64,000 nt of DNA, from positions 12,501-76,500 of the forward strand of contig NC_015573.1 in NCBI RefSeq assembly GCF_000214705.1. The letters run 5' to 3'. Source of the DNA: Desulfofundulus kuznetsovii DSM 6115. GTDB lineage: Bacteria > Bacillota > Desulfotomaculia > Desulfotomaculales > Desulfovirgulaceae. A model generated the notes under the pieces. The model searched no databases. It was given only the letters and a program-made list of their open reading frames with translations, and was not told where the DNA came from. Position 1 is the first letter of the stretch. The number at the start of each line of letters is the position of its first letter. Positions 10,495-18,620 of this stretch are shown piece by piece. Both the position numbers and the translations under genes were made by a program.

Positions 10495-11986
10495 CAGGAC
10501 ACCTTACCCTTATTTCGACGCCATGGGCGAATACTTCGGCCGTCTGGAAAGGAAACTCTTCGTTGACCATTACATCCACGGAGTACCGGTAAACGAGCTT
10601 AAAAAAAGGTATATAAAAGAGTACAGGATAACTGCCCGGCAGTTCAATTCACTTAATAACAGCCTTTCCGGGAAAATCGAATCGATAAGAGAGATCCAGA
10701 AATACCAGGAACACGACCTTCTGGGCCGCATTGCTTCGACGGAGAAGGCGATTAAGGAAAAAGAAAAAAAACAGGATAAAATTATAAAGTCGCTCAAGAA
10801 GCTCCAGCCCCGCACGGAGAAGTGGCAGAAGAAAATCGACCGGTTAAAGGGAATCAAGTTTATCATTCACCAGAAAAAGAGGAAGCTGCGGAACCTCCGG
10901 CAGAGACTGGAGAACCTGCGCAAAGACATGGCGCGGGGTATCGTCCGCATCTGTTTTGGCACCCGCAAGCTCTTCAAGGCCCAGCACAACCTGGAGGCAA
11001 ACGGGTTTAAAGATCATCAGGAATGGCTTGCTGCCTGGAGAAAAGCGCGTTCCTCCAGCTTTTTTATTCTTGGCTCAAAGGACGAGACCTGCGGCAACCA
11101 GACCTGTACATACTTTTGGGACAACACTTTGAGAATACGGGTAGCCAATAAGTTCACTAAACAATTCGGCAGATACATCGAGTTGATTGGTATCGTTTTT
11201 CCCTACGGCCAGGAGCACCTGGACAGAGCCAGGACCGTTAGAAGGATTGTTAAAGGCAGGAAGGAATGCACAGCGGCTATATCCTACCGTTTTCTCCGCA
11301 GGGGAGATAGCTGGTACGTGCATGCGACGACGGAGTTGGAAGCTTCGCCGCTGCGGACCAGCAGGTGGAACGGAGCCGTGGGTATTGACTTGAACGACGG
11401 CTTCCTCCGGGTGGGCGACATTGACCGCTTCGGCAACCCTTTAAACGAGTTTGAAATTCCGGTTCCGATGCGTGACAGGAGTAAAAACCAGGTGAAAGCC
11501 GCTCTGGGCGAAGCAGTCAAGAAAGCGGTTCTGTACGCGAAGGAAAGAGGGAAACCCATAGCTATTGAGGACCTGGACTTCGCTAAAAAGAAACAGGTCC
11601 TGCGGGAGTCAGGCACAAAACGTGCCAGGATGCTCTCCGGCTTGACTTACAGGCAATTTCGTATGATGGTGGAATCCTGCACCCTCCGGGAAGGGGTGGA
11701 ACTCCTGAAGCCTGATGGGAAAAACGTTGATCCCTTCGCCACTTCAGTCATCGGGCAACTCAAGTTTATGGCCCGTTACGGCATGTCCTCCCACGGTTCA
11801 GCGGCCTGCGTCATTGCCCGGCGGGGTCTGGGATTTAAGCTGGAAAAGGCAGCGAAGAGCTCTGTGCTTGAATTGCCCGAAAGAAAAAGGACTTCCAGGC
11901 GCAATTACTGGTTGAGAGTATCCAACAGGCTTAAGAAAACTCATTTTAGTGACAGGGTAACACTTCTTTACGCAGACAGGTTTTAG
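10463..11986 (+). CDS. tnpB: TnpB-related RuvC-fold protein of the IS607 element
   Basis: 507 residues. The ATG at 10463 is chosen because GGAGGT ends 8 nt upstream. It has a basic coiled-coil N-terminal half (about 70-150, KEKEKKQDK...). RuvC-I is Asp309 in GIDLNDG, and RuvC-II is Glu369 in IEDLDF. The expected RuvC-III site reads SSHGSAA (442-448), with His where most TnpBs have an Asp, and no CxxC zinc ribbon is visible. TnpB proteins are RNA-guided nucleases using an omega RNA from the element's 3' end. Members of this TnpB-related branch differ in the third motif, so cleavage activity should not be assumed. The gene is intact. Confidence 0.88.
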   Translation: MLATYQTRIDDRTPYPYFDAMGEYFGRLERKLFVDHYIHGVPVNELKKRYIKEYRITARQFNSLNNSLSGKIESIREIQKYQEHDLLGRIASTEKAIKEKEKKQDKIIKSLKKLQPRTEKWQKKIDRLKGIKFIIHQKKRKLRNLRQRLENLRKDMARGIVRICFGTRKLFKAQHNLEANGFKDHQEWLAAWRKARSSSFFILGSKDETCGNQTCTYFWDNTLRIRVANKFTKQFGRYIELIGIVFPYGQEHLDRARTVRRIVKGRKECTAAISYRFLRRGDSWYVHATTELEASPLRTSRWNGAVGIDLNDGFLRVGDIDRFGNPLNEFEIPVPMRDRSKNQVKAALGEAVKKAVLYAKERGKPIAIEDLDFAKKKQVLRESGTKRARMLSGLTYRQFRMMVESCTLREGVELLKPDGKNVDPFATSVIGQLKFMARYGMSSHGSAACVIARRGLGFKLEKAAKSSVLELPERKRTSRRNYWLRVSNRLKKTHFSDRVTLLYADRF

Positions 11987-12392
11987 TATCTGCGCTGGTC
12001 TGGCGGTTGGAGGGCAGCGGCAACGCTTCCCGGGGACCTGCAAGGATGCCCGGGACCACGTACCACTCCCTGATGAAGTCCGGCCAGGCCGGCGCAAGAC
12101 TGTGAGCGGCCCTAACAGGGCAGGGGGGCGGGGAGGAATCCATGGACATCGACCTCCCCATCCTTTCAGGAACCGGCTGAGGGTGGCGCCCCTAGCGTCG
12201 CCTGATGACGTACGGCTCTGATTGTGATTGGAGCGATGAAGCCTGTGCCGGTGCGAACTGGTACAACGCGGATGTTCCGGCTCTGCCATCCGGGGTGGGA
12301 GTCCCCGGCGCGAACCGCAGGGAGCACCGTTCGCCCTGCGTCGGTCAAAAGCAGCCTGGTTGCAGTAAAATTTTGGCCGGAGCATGAGTTTA
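11987..12392 (+). ncRNA. Structured 3' region of the IS607 element, candidate omega RNA and right end
   Basis: No convincing ORF. The DNA is GC-rich and full of hairpins: GGGGAGG (12130-12136) with CCTCCCC (12153-12159), CCGGGG with CCCCGG near 12292-12308, and CGCAGGG (12316-12322) with CCCTGCG (12334-12340). In TnpB elements the guide-bearing omega RNA starts inside or after tnpB and runs to the right end. Position and structure fit that, but the RNA boundary and guide cannot be fixed from one copy. Confidence 0.4.
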
Positions 12393-12527
12393 TCATGCTT
12401 GGGTACGTATGTCCACGTGCTTAGGAACGGTCATGAGCGGAAGCGCACCAACCTGACCTTCCAGAACCCGCTGCAAAACCAGCATCCGCTTCAGTTCCGT
12501 CTGTGACAGGGTAACCATCTCCTTCAT
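12393..12527 (-). pseudogene. Transposase N-terminal fragment (ISNCY/IS1202-like)
   Basis: A 44-codon open stretch from ATG 12527, preceded by a poor ribosome site. The first 26 residues (MKEMVTLSQTELKRMLVLQR followed by VLEGQ) match the usual N-terminus of ISNCY-type transposases. Homology then stops near 12455 and the frame ends at 12393. The helix-turn-helix and catalytic domains are missing, so it is a relic. It marks this locus as a repeated landing site for mobile DNA. Assignment rests on remembered family pattern. Confidence 0.5.
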
Positions 12528-12597
12528 ACTGACATTTTCACTGACGGATTTTACCCTGACAATATCACAGACGGATCACACCTCCCCTTTAATTTGG

Positions 12598-12626
12598 TTG
12601 ACAGGCAAGAACTCCTGTGTTATACT
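12598..12626 (+). promoter_or_regulatory. tRNA-Ser pair promoter (TTGACA-17-TATACT)
   Basis: Perfect -35 TTGACA (12598-12603), 17-bp spacer, -10 TATACT (12621-12626), 24 bp before the first tRNA. Confidence 0.85.
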
Positions 12627-12649
12627 TTTACTTGCATCGGGCATAATCT

Positions 12650-12740
12650 GGAGGGGTGTCCGAGTGGTTTAAGGAGGCGGTCTTGAAAACCGTTGGGCCG
12701 TTTACCGGTCCCGTGGGTTCGAATCCCACTCCCTCCGCCA
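12650..12740 (+). tRNA. tRNA-Ser (anticodon TGA)
   Basis: 91 nt with acceptor pair GGAGGGG/TCCCTCC, discriminator G and encoded CCA. The anticodon stem-loop GCGGT-CTTGAAA-ACCGT gives TGA. The long variable arm is typical of tRNA-Ser. Reads UCN codons, mainly UCA/UCG. Confidence 0.95.
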
Positions 12741-12758
12741 GTTTGATTATACTTGCGT

Positions 12759-12853
12759 GGAGAGCTGGCCGAGTAGGTCGAAGGCGCTCGCCTGCTAAGC
12801 GAGTAGACGGTTATAAAACTGTCTCGAGGGTTCGAATCCCTCGCTCTCCGCCA
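12759..12853 (+). tRNA. tRNA-Ser (anticodon GCT)
   Basis: 95 nt; acceptor GGAGAGC/GCTCTCC with encoded CCA. Anticodon loop CTGCTAA between CTCGC and GCGAG. Long variable arm. Reads AGC and AGU. Confidence 0.95.
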
Positions 12854-12862
12854 ACAACACTC

Positions 12863-12890
12863 GGTGTGCTTTGGAGCACACCCTTTTCTT
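12863..12890 (+). terminator. Terminator of the tRNA-Ser pair
   Basis: GGTGTGCT (12863-12870), TTGG loop, AGCACACC (12875-12882), then CTTTTCTT. Confidence 0.85.
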
Positions 12891-12912
12891 GTATGTGGTC
12901 AAAGCAACGGTC

Positions 12913-12941
12913 TTGACTTTTGCCGCCTCCTTTGATAGAAT
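12913..12941 (+). promoter_or_regulatory. tRNA-Arg promoter (TTGACT-17-TAGAAT)
   Basis: -35 TTGACT at 12913-12918, 17-bp spacer, -10 TAGAAT at 12936-12941, 33 bp before tRNA-Arg(ACG). Confidence 0.75.
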
Positions 12942-12974
12942 TACACTTGCCAGCGTTCAGGGCGAGGTTGTCTT

Positions 12975-13051
12975 GTGCCTGTAGCTCAATTGGATAGAGC
13001 ATCTGACTACGGATCAGAAGGTTGGGGGTTCGAGTCCCTCCAGGCACGCCA
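12975..13051 (+). tRNA. tRNA-Arg (anticodon ACG)
   Basis: 77 nt; acceptor GTGCCTG/CAGGCAC, discriminator G, encoded CCA. Anticodon stem-loop TCTGA-CTACGGA-TCAGA. A34 is the substrate of the TadA deaminase encoded 2 kb downstream, giving ICG that reads CGU/CGC/CGA. Confidence 0.95.
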
Positions 13052-13187
13052 GTTAAAAAATTAAAGACGCGCAAAGCATATAAAGCCCTGATATATTTTT
13101 CCACTTACTGTATGCTAGACAAACAGTAAGTGCACAATTTTTTGCCGGGGTTTTCCCGGCAATAATAATTCTTGCATTTTACGACGG

Positions 13188-13264
13188 GCGCCCGTAGCTC
13201 AGGAGGATAGAGCAGCGGTTTCCTAAACCGCGTGTCGGGGGTTCGAGTCCCTCCGGGCGCACCA
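13188..13264 (+). tRNA. tRNA-Arg (anticodon CCT)
   Basis: 77 nt; acceptor GCGCCCG/CGGGCGC, discriminator A, encoded CCA. Anticodon loop TTCCTAA between GCGGT and ACCGC. Reads AGG. A TTGCCGGG/CCCGGCAA hairpin (13142-13162) lies between the two Arg genes. Confidence 0.95.
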
Positions 13265-13276
13265 GAAAAAGTTAAG

Positions 13277-13308
13277 CCCCGCAAGGATTTGCGGGGTTTT
13301 CGGTTTTT
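13277..13308 (+). terminator. tRNA-Arg terminator
   Basis: CCCCGCAA (13277-13284), GGAT loop, TTGCGGGG (13289-13296), then TTTTCGGTTTTT. Confidence 0.85.
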
Positions 13309-13396
13309 AGCGAAACCGGCGGAATTCAACGTCACTTTCTGGTATAGGCAAGCCCATTTCTTGCATTGTCTCCAGGAATCTTTCAATAATCTTTAA

Positions 13397-13428
13397 TCAC
13401 TAGTAATTATGCTCACTAGTAATTATGC
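13397..13428. repeat. Perfect 16-bp tandem duplication at the end of the methylthiotransferase gene
   Basis: TCACTAGTAATTATGC occurs twice back to back (13397-13412 and 13413-13428). It covers the stop codon region of the minus-strand gene and changes its last residues. Confidence 0.9.
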
Positions 13429-14719
13429 AACCTTCCACTCCCCACGACCCGGCGGCCAGAACCTGCACCGGTACTAAAGAACCCTTCAATTCCGGGTTGC
13501 CGACCGGGAACCGCACTTTTACGTAATGTTCCGAAAAACCTTCCCCCAGGTTCTCCTCCACCTTTTCCACCAGCACCTGCACCCGTTTACCCACCAGCTG
13601 CCGGTGAAAACGCAGGGACAGCTTTTCGTCAAGGGCGCGCAACTCCTGAACTCTTCTTTTTTTTACGTCGGGTGCGACCTGATCGGGAAAAGCGGCAGCT
13701 TCTGTGCCCGGCCGGGGGGAATAGGGGAACACGTGCAGGTGGCTTAAAGCCAGCTCCTCGACCAGTTTCATGGTCTGCTGGTGGTCGTCCACCGTTTCCC
13801 CGGGAAAGCCCACTATTAAATCGGTCCATATGGAAAGGCCGGGGATCAATTCCCTTGCCTTTTGTACCAGCCGGGCAAACTCTACGCTTGTATACCGGCG
13901 CCCCATCCTTTGGAGAATGCGGTCCGAGCCGCTCTGGAGGGGGAGGTACAAAAAGGGGCAAACTTTTCGCGCCCGGGCCAGGGCTTGTAAAAACTCAAGG
14001 CATAGATCCATGGGCTCGATATAGCTTAAGCGCAGGCGGAAGGAATGGGGGAGGGCGTCCAGTTCTTTTATGAGGCGGGCCAGATTCCACCCGGGCAGAT
14101 CTTTCCCATAAGCTCCCAGGTGGGTACCGGCCAGGACTATCTCCCGGCAGCCCATAGCTACGAAATGTTTGACCTGAGCGACCACCTTATCTGGGGCCAG
14201 GCTTCGGGGCAATCCCCGCGCCTTCCGGACAATGCAGTAGGTACAGGCTTCGTCGCAGCCTTCCTGGATCTTAATTACCGGCCGGGTGCGCCCGTAATTG
14301 CCGGTCAAGGGAAACTCCTCAAACTCTTCACCTGGTCCGTGCTCCACGATAATTGCCTTTTGCTCCCGGTGAGTTTCAGCCAGTTGCCGGGCTATGATGG
14401 CCGGCAGCCGGGATCTGCCGGTGGTGCCGATGATAATGTCTACCTGGGGCAGTTTTTCCTTTATTTCCTCCCAGTACACCTGGGGGTAGCAGCCGGCTAA
14501 AACCACCAGGGAGCGGGGATTTTCCTTTTTGGCCTGGCTGGCCAGGCGGCGGGCTTCCGCGGCCGCGGCCTGGGTTACCACGCAGCTGTTGATGATATAA
14601 ATATCGGCAATGTCTCCAGTTGGGACAAAGCCGGCCTCTTCCATGGCCAGTTCCAATGCCCGGCCCTCGTACTGGTTGACCGGGCAACCAAGGGTTTTAA
14701 CCTTGAAAGTGTAAGGCAA
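13400..14719 (-). CDS. mtaB: tRNA (N6-threonylcarbamoyladenosine 37) methylthiotransferase MtaB
   Basis: Radical-SAM enzyme that converts t6A37 to ms2t6A37 in ANN-decoding tRNAs. A TTG start at 14719 is chosen because GGAGGG sits 7 nt upstream, giving 439 residues beginning MPYTFKVKTLGC. The N-terminal UPF0004 domain has three cluster cysteines (GCPVNQYEG, NSCVVTQ, AGCYPQ). The radical-SAM motif is CDEACTYC (CxxxCxxC) at about 150, and a C-terminal TRAM domain follows (about 375-435). The extreme C-terminus reads IITSEHNY because of a 16-bp tandem duplication. Not to be confused with the methanol methyltransferase of the same name at 42.6 kb. Confidence 0.93.
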   Translation of the reverse strand: MPYTFKVKTLGCPVNQYEGRALELAMEEAGFVPTGDIADIYIINSCVVTQAAAAEARRLASQAKKENPRSLVVLAGCYPQVYWEEIKEKLPQVDIIIGTTGRSRLPAIIARQLAETHREQKAIIVEHGPGEEFEEFPLTGNYGRTRPVIKIQEGCDEACTYCIVRKARGLPRSLAPDKVVAQVKHFVAMGCREIVLAGTHLGAYGKDLPGWNLARLIKELDALPHSFRLRLSYIEPMDLCLEFLQALARARKVCPFLYLPLQSGSDRILQRMGRRYTSVEFARLVQKARELIPGLSIWTDLIVGFPGETVDDHQQTMKLVEELALSHLHVFPYSPRPGTEAAAFPDQVAPDVKKRRVQELRALDEKLSLRFHRQLVGKRVQVLVEKVEENLGEGFSEHYVKVRFPVGNPELKGSLVPVQVLAAGSWGVEGCIITSEHNY

Positions 14720-14943
14720 AAAGGCTCCCTCCAAATACTTTGTAGTGGTATTAAGAGTGCTGATTCCACCCAATTATACCACGGTGTTCACAAATCATCA
14801 TAACCCGGCGGTGATTTCCCTGTTATCTATCCCTGAAGTACAAAGTGGACCTTTGAGCCGTCTTCCCGAAATAGACAATACAGGGGCAAAAAAAACATCT
14901 GAGGCATATCAGCTGTTGATTGACAGGCCTTTGGGGGCATGGG

Positions 14944-14972
14944 TTGCCAGAAACGGTTCTTCTATGTTAAAA
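14944..14972 (+). promoter_or_regulatory. Candidate tadA promoter (TTGCCA-17-TTAAAA)
   Basis: -35 TTGCCA at 14944-14949 and an AT-rich -10 TTAAAA at 14967-14972, about 40 bp before the start codon. The -10 is poor. Confidence 0.4.
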
Positions 14973-15012
14973 TAACACGTGTCGATAGATATCTCTGGTG
15001 GGGAGGGGGCAT

Positions 15013-15477
15013 TTGACGGATCACCGCCGCTACATGCTGGAAGCCCTGGCCGAAGCACAAAGGGCCTACGAGATGGGTGAAGTACCCATCGGCGCGGTAG
15101 TGGTGCTGGGAGATCAGATTATCGGCCGGGGACACAACCTCCGGGAAACGCTTAAAGATAGTACGGCCCACGCGGAAATCCTGGCGATGCGGGAAGCAGC
15201 CCGCTACCTGGGGGACTGGCGCCTGGTGGATACCGTCCTTTACAGCACCATCGAGCCCTGTCCCATGTGTGCCGGTGCTCTGGTGCAGTTCCGGGTGCGG
15301 ACGCTGGTTTACGGAGCCCGGGATCCAAAGGCGGGAGCTGTAGATTCCATTATGGATGTGGTGCGGGAGCCCCGGTTTAACCACCAGGTGGAGGTTGTCT
15401 CGGGCGTCCTGGCCGATGAATGTGCGGCAATCATCCAGCGTTTCTTCCGGGAGTTGAGGCAAAAAGACAGGCATTAA
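15013..15477 (+). CDS. tadA: tRNA-specific adenosine deaminase TadA
   Basis: Zinc deaminase converting A34 to inosine in tRNA-Arg(ACG). 154 residues from a TTG start after GGGGAGGGGGC; the next ATG is at 15034. The zinc/proton-shuttle motif is [12 protein letters not shown] and the second zinc motif is [10 protein letters not shown] (CPMC). The substrate tRNA gene is 2 kb upstream, and tadA stands between tRNA-Ser genes, as yaaJ does before scr and dnaX in B. subtilis. The gene end is 16 bp from tRNA-Ser(CGA), so read-through into it is possible. Confidence 0.95.
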   Translation: MTDHRRYMLEALAEAQRAYEMGEVPIGAVVVLGDQIIGRGHNLRETLKDSTAHAEILAMREAARYLGDWRLVDTVLYSTIEPCPMCAGALVQFRVRTLVYGARDPKAGAVDSIMDVVREPRFNHQVEVVSGVLADECAAIIQRFFRELRQKDRH

Positions 15478-15493
15478 GGAAGGTTAATTTGAC

Positions 15494-15587
15494 GGAGAGA
15501 TGGCCGAGTGGTTTAAGGCGCTCGACTCGAAATCGAGTAGGCGGGCCAAAACTCGCCTCGTGGGTTCGAATCCCACTCTCTCCGCCA
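15494..15587 (+). tRNA. tRNA-Ser (anticodon CGA)
   Basis: 94 nt; acceptor GGAGAGA/TCTCTCC with encoded CCA. Anticodon loop CTCGAAA between CTCGA and TCGAG. Long variable arm. Reads UCG. Confidence 0.95.
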
Positions 15588-15662
15588 TTTTCTAGCTCTT
15601 AAAAACGGCTGGAAAACGTCGAATCGAGTAGTGTTGGCAAACCCACCCGACTCCAACCCGTT

Positions 15663-15692
15663 GCCTCCCTCGAACGAAAGGGAGGCTTTGTT
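15663..15692 (+). terminator. Terminator after tadA/tRNA-Ser(CGA)
   Basis: GCCTCCCT (15663-15670), loop CGAACGAA, AGGGAGGC (15679-15686), then TTTGTT. Confidence 0.8.
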
Positions 15693-16098
15693 ATGCGAAA
15701 TGGGAAGGTTCTGCGCATCAGGAAGGACGTACCGGCCACCTACAACATCCGCCTGGTTTACCTCAATAAGGCCGTATGTGACCTGTGTCACTGCTTCGCC
15801 CTGCAGAAAACAATGACGACCGTTCCTGGGGCGGGTTCTTCTACGATATGTAATTAATTAATTAACTTGGGAACCTGATGGGCCTTTTCAGCGTCTTAGT
15901 AAGTGGAGGCAATTGAAAAGCGGGTTTGCCAGCCGGACCATACAGGATGGGCCGGATTTGGCCTGTCAAGGAGAAAGGGGGGGGAGGGGAAAACCAGCCG
16001 GTTCCGGTAGTGTTGGTGGACATTCCTCGCCGGTACAACGGCGGGAAAAGGAATGAGGAGCGCAATGGAAAAGTAAATAATGGAAGGGGCGATGGCAT
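15693..16098 (+). other. Gene-poor stretch with an orphan 54-codon ORF
   Basis: An ATG at 15693 opens a 54-residue frame to 15857 (MRNGKVLRIRKDVPATYNIR at its start, two CxxC-like cysteine pairs in CDLCHC). It starts right after a terminator without a ribosome site and resembles nothing I can name; it may be a gene fragment. The rest to 16098 shows G-rich runs and no gene. Confidence 0.25.
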
Positions 16099-17493
16099 TT
16101 GCGCAAGGGGTTTATAATCTCACTGGTTTTATTGCTTTCCCTGTGCTTGGGTGCCGGTTTGTCCTATGCCCAGCCTCTGGACCGGGGAGAACTGCTGGGT
16201 GTTTTTCCGGAGTCCCCTGCCCTAGATCAGCCGGTTAGCCGGGGTGCCTTTGCCGCCATGCTGGTAAAGGCGGCCAACATACCGGCTGTGGACCAGCAGG
16301 TTTACCTGGCAAAGGATGTGAATCCGGGAAGCTGGTACGCTAAAGCCATGGCCACCCTGAGGGAAGAGGGAATTATGGGCGGCTACCCCGACGGCACCAT
16401 GCGGCCGAACCAGCCCCTGACGGGGGTGGAAGCGGCTGCGCTGGTGGCCCGCACCCTGGGCCTTTTTGATACCCTGGAGCAGCAGACCGGTCCTTTAAAA
16501 GGGGATCACTGGGGCAACTCCCTTTACAACTGGCTGACCGGCCGGGGGTTGATCAGTGAAAATGCCGATCCGGAAAAACCCCTCTCCGTGGGTGATGCTG
16601 CTACCTTTCTGGCCCGGGTCTTCGGCAGCGACCCGCAGGCCGTGGATATTGTGGAAAAAAGCCGGCGGGCGCAGTCCGAAATAAAAGCCGTAAGCCTTAC
16701 GGGCGATATGGACTGGGCCATCAAGCCCCGGCAGGGAGCGGCCGAAAAGGTGCCGGATTTCAAGGGATCGGGACAGATAAGTATGGAGATGATTTTACCG
16801 GCCACCTACCACCAGGTGCAGCGGTGGCAATTTAAAGCCGATGGGCTGGGCAAGCAATTGCCGGACATGGAAATGGAGCAATACCTGGTGGACGGCAAGC
16901 TGTATATAAAAATGGGCAACCCGGTTAGCGATAAAGCCCAGTGGATGCGCCTGCCGGAAAAGGATACGGCGAACATAGAGGCTTTGATGAAGGAAAGCCT
17001 GGAAGCCAGCAAAATGGGGATACCGGAGGAGTTAAAACCCTATTTGCACTACCAGCTTTTGGGGACTGCGCAGAAAAACGGTCAGAAGATATATGAGATT
17101 GGTTACCACGGCCGGATTGACGATATGGCCACTTTCTTAAAAGTTGCCGTGCCCCAATCCATGCGTGATCAGTTGATGGGTGGGCCGGAAATGGAAAGCG
17201 CTTTGAAGGAATTTAATCAACTGTTTAAATCCATTTCCTACTGGGGCCGGGAAGAGATCAACGCGGACACTTACCTGCCCGTGGCCAGCCAGACGCGAGT
17301 AGTGGTCTCTTTCAATGACCGGTTCAAAGGCGAGGTCATGCCGGTGGAACTGGCGGAAATGGTTATGCAGGTAAAGGATTTTTCCTATGGAGAGAACATC
17401 AAGATCCAGCTGCCGCCCGAAGCCCTGCAGGCTAAGGAAATACCTGGAAATAATGAACTGAAAGGAAAATCTACCTCCATGTTACCAGAATAA
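16099..17493 (+). CDS. Exported SLH-domain protein
   Basis: 464 residues. TTG start after GGAAGGGG. A signal peptide is clear: MRKGFIISLVLLLSLCLGAG with cleavage near SYAQP. Residues 30-180 contain S-layer-homology repeats: the SRGAFAAMLVKAA segment, then WYAKAMATLREEGIMGGYPD with the TGVEAAALVARTLG segment, then a third weaker copy. These bind secondary cell-wall polymer. The rest (about 195-460) is a beta-rich region with recurring Trp/Tyr and DGKLYIKMG, similar in look to DUF6612 or LolA-like lipoprotein folds; I cannot assign a function. It probably sits at the cell surface. Confidence 0.75.
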   Translation: MRKGFIISLVLLLSLCLGAGLSYAQPLDRGELLGVFPESPALDQPVSRGAFAAMLVKAANIPAVDQQVYLAKDVNPGSWYAKAMATLREEGIMGGYPDGTMRPNQPLTGVEAAALVARTLGLFDTLEQQTGPLKGDHWGNSLYNWLTGRGLISENADPEKPLSVGDAATFLARVFGSDPQAVDIVEKSRRAQSEIKAVSLTGDMDWAIKPRQGAAEKVPDFKGSGQISMEMILPATYHQVQRWQFKADGLGKQLPDMEMEQYLVDGKLYIKMGNPVSDKAQWMRLPEKDTANIEALMKESLEASKMGIPEELKPYLHYQLLGTAQKNGQKIYEIGYHGRIDDMATFLKVAVPQSMRDQLMGGPEMESALKEFNQLFKSISYWGREEINADTYLPVASQTRVVVSFNDRFKGEVMPVELAEMVMQVKDFSYGENIKIQLPPEALQAKEIPGNNELKGKSTSMLPE

Positions 17494-17514
17494 AAGGAAC
17501 CTTTTCCGCCGCGG

Positions 17515-17551
17515 CCCCTTCCGGATGGGCAATCCCCCGGAAGGGGTTTTA
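17515..17551 (+). terminator. Terminator of the SLH gene
   Basis: CCCCTTCCGG (17515-17524) pairs with CCGGAAGGGG (17537-17546), followed by TTTT. Confidence 0.85.
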
Positions 17552-17656
17552 CTATTGGAAAAGAGGGTAAAGGCTGTTAGCAGGAGTGAAATATTATATT
17601 CAAAAAGCCGCTGGACAGGCCGTTTTGGGTATAATGGGTGGGGGAGGGGATGAAAA

Positions 17657-18037
17657 ATGGATATTGTGGCGGTCATTGCTGAGAACAAGATCCGGGAGGC
17701 CATGGAGAAGGGAGAATTCGACAACCTGCCCGGTAAGGGCAAGCCCCTGCAACTGGAGGATCTTTCCGGCGTTCCCGAGGAACTCCGGGCCTCCTACCTG
17801 ATCCTGAAAAATGCCGGGGTGCTGCCCCCGGAGCTCGAGCTGCACAGGGAGATCCTGTCCCTGAAAAAGCTGATTGATTTTTGTTACCAAGAAGAAGAAA
17901 GGCAAGACCTGACCAGAAAACTAAACGAGAAGATATTGAGATTCAACCTGCTGATGGAAAGAAGGGGCATGAATGCCGCCGTGAACTTTTACCAGGAAAA
18001 GATATACCGCAAACTGGGGAGGGGGTACACTCCCTGA
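17657..18037 (+). CDS. DUF1992 / DnaJC28-type conserved domain protein
   Basis: 126 residues, ATG start. The N-terminal block IVAVIAENKIREAMEKGEFD, followed by NLPGKGKPL, is the signature of the DnaJ homologue subfamily C member 28 conserved domain (DUF1992). This domain occurs as a stand-alone cytoplasmic protein in bacteria and has no J domain here. The C-terminal half is helical and charged (EEERQDLTRKLNEKI). Function unknown. A TATAAT-like element at about 17630 may be its promoter. Isolated gene on the plus strand. Confidence 0.85.
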   Translation: MDIVAVIAENKIREAMEKGEFDNLPGKGKPLQLEDLSGVPEELRASYLILKNAGVLPPELELHREILSLKKLIDFCYQEEERQDLTRKLNEKILRFNLLMERRGMNAAVNFYQEKIYRKLGRGYTP

Positions 18038-18276
18038 AACGGAGCGCGGCTGCCAGCAGGCTGGAAAAAAGCCTTAAAAAGAACTAGACCTTAGTTTTTT
18101 CTATGGCTCAGTGTCAGTACCACTTGCAGCCTGTTTTCCTTCTGGGCGTCAACCAAGCCGTCCCATACCGGTTTGGCTCGCCCGGTGAGCGACTCTTAAT
18201 TTTCCGAAATAAGAAAGGCTAAAATATGCTTAAAATGGCAATCACTGCAATAACTTAAAGAAAAGGAGGTGACAGG

Positions 18277-18465
18277 ATGCCCGTAATTACGGTTCACGGC
18301 CCGAAAATGAGCAAGGAACAAAAGGCGGAACTGGTAAAATCTTTTACCGAGATCGCCGGCAAAATCATGAATATCCCCACCCAGGCTTTTACAATTCTCA
18401 TTGAGGAAATGGAACGTGAAAACGTAGGTGTCGGGGGAGTTTTGCTGGCGGACAGGGAGAAATAG
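18277..18465 (+). CDS. 4-oxalocrotonate tautomerase family enzyme
   Basis: 62 residues, the usual size for a single tautomerase subunit. It begins MPVITVHGPK, so Pro becomes residue 1 after Met removal and acts as the catalytic base. The Lys/Arg-rich helix SKEQKAELVKSFTEIA and the hairpin ending VGVGGVLLADR match the family. Excellent ribosome site AAAGGAGGTGA. Such enzymes form hexamers and isomerise 2-hydroxymuconate-like enols; the real substrate here is unknown and no aromatic meta-cleavage genes are near. Confidence 0.9.
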   Translation: MPVITVHGPKMSKEQKAELVKSFTEIAGKIMNIPTQAFTILIEEMERENVGVGGVLLADREK

Positions 18466-18620
18466 GGACCGCTGGAACAGCAAAAAATTCTTCCTTTGGC
18501 CGCCGCTGTGTCGTTGGTGGCTGGGGGGCGGGGTAGGCCCGGGCAAATGCCCGGGTCAACGTATCCGCCCGGCATGTCCGGCCGAAAGAAGCCCGAACGC
18601 TCAGCGGGCCAGCCGGCGGA

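Larger units (their letters stand above)
9790..12392 (+). mobile_element. IS607-type element (tnpA-tnpB), ends approximate
   Basis: Two overlapping genes, a serine recombinase with MerR-like head and a RuvC-type TnpB, plus a GC-rich structured tail of about 400 bp. IS607 elements have no terminal inverted repeats and make no clear target duplication, so the ends given are estimates: just before the tnpA promoter, and just before a transposase remnant. Both genes are open over their full length, so the element may be active. Confidence 0.8.

Noticed and set aside
11798-12385. 195-codon minus-strand ORF across the tnpB end and structured tail
   Set aside because: Low-complexity Arg/Pro/Ser product typical of GC-rich non-coding strands; no family resemblance.
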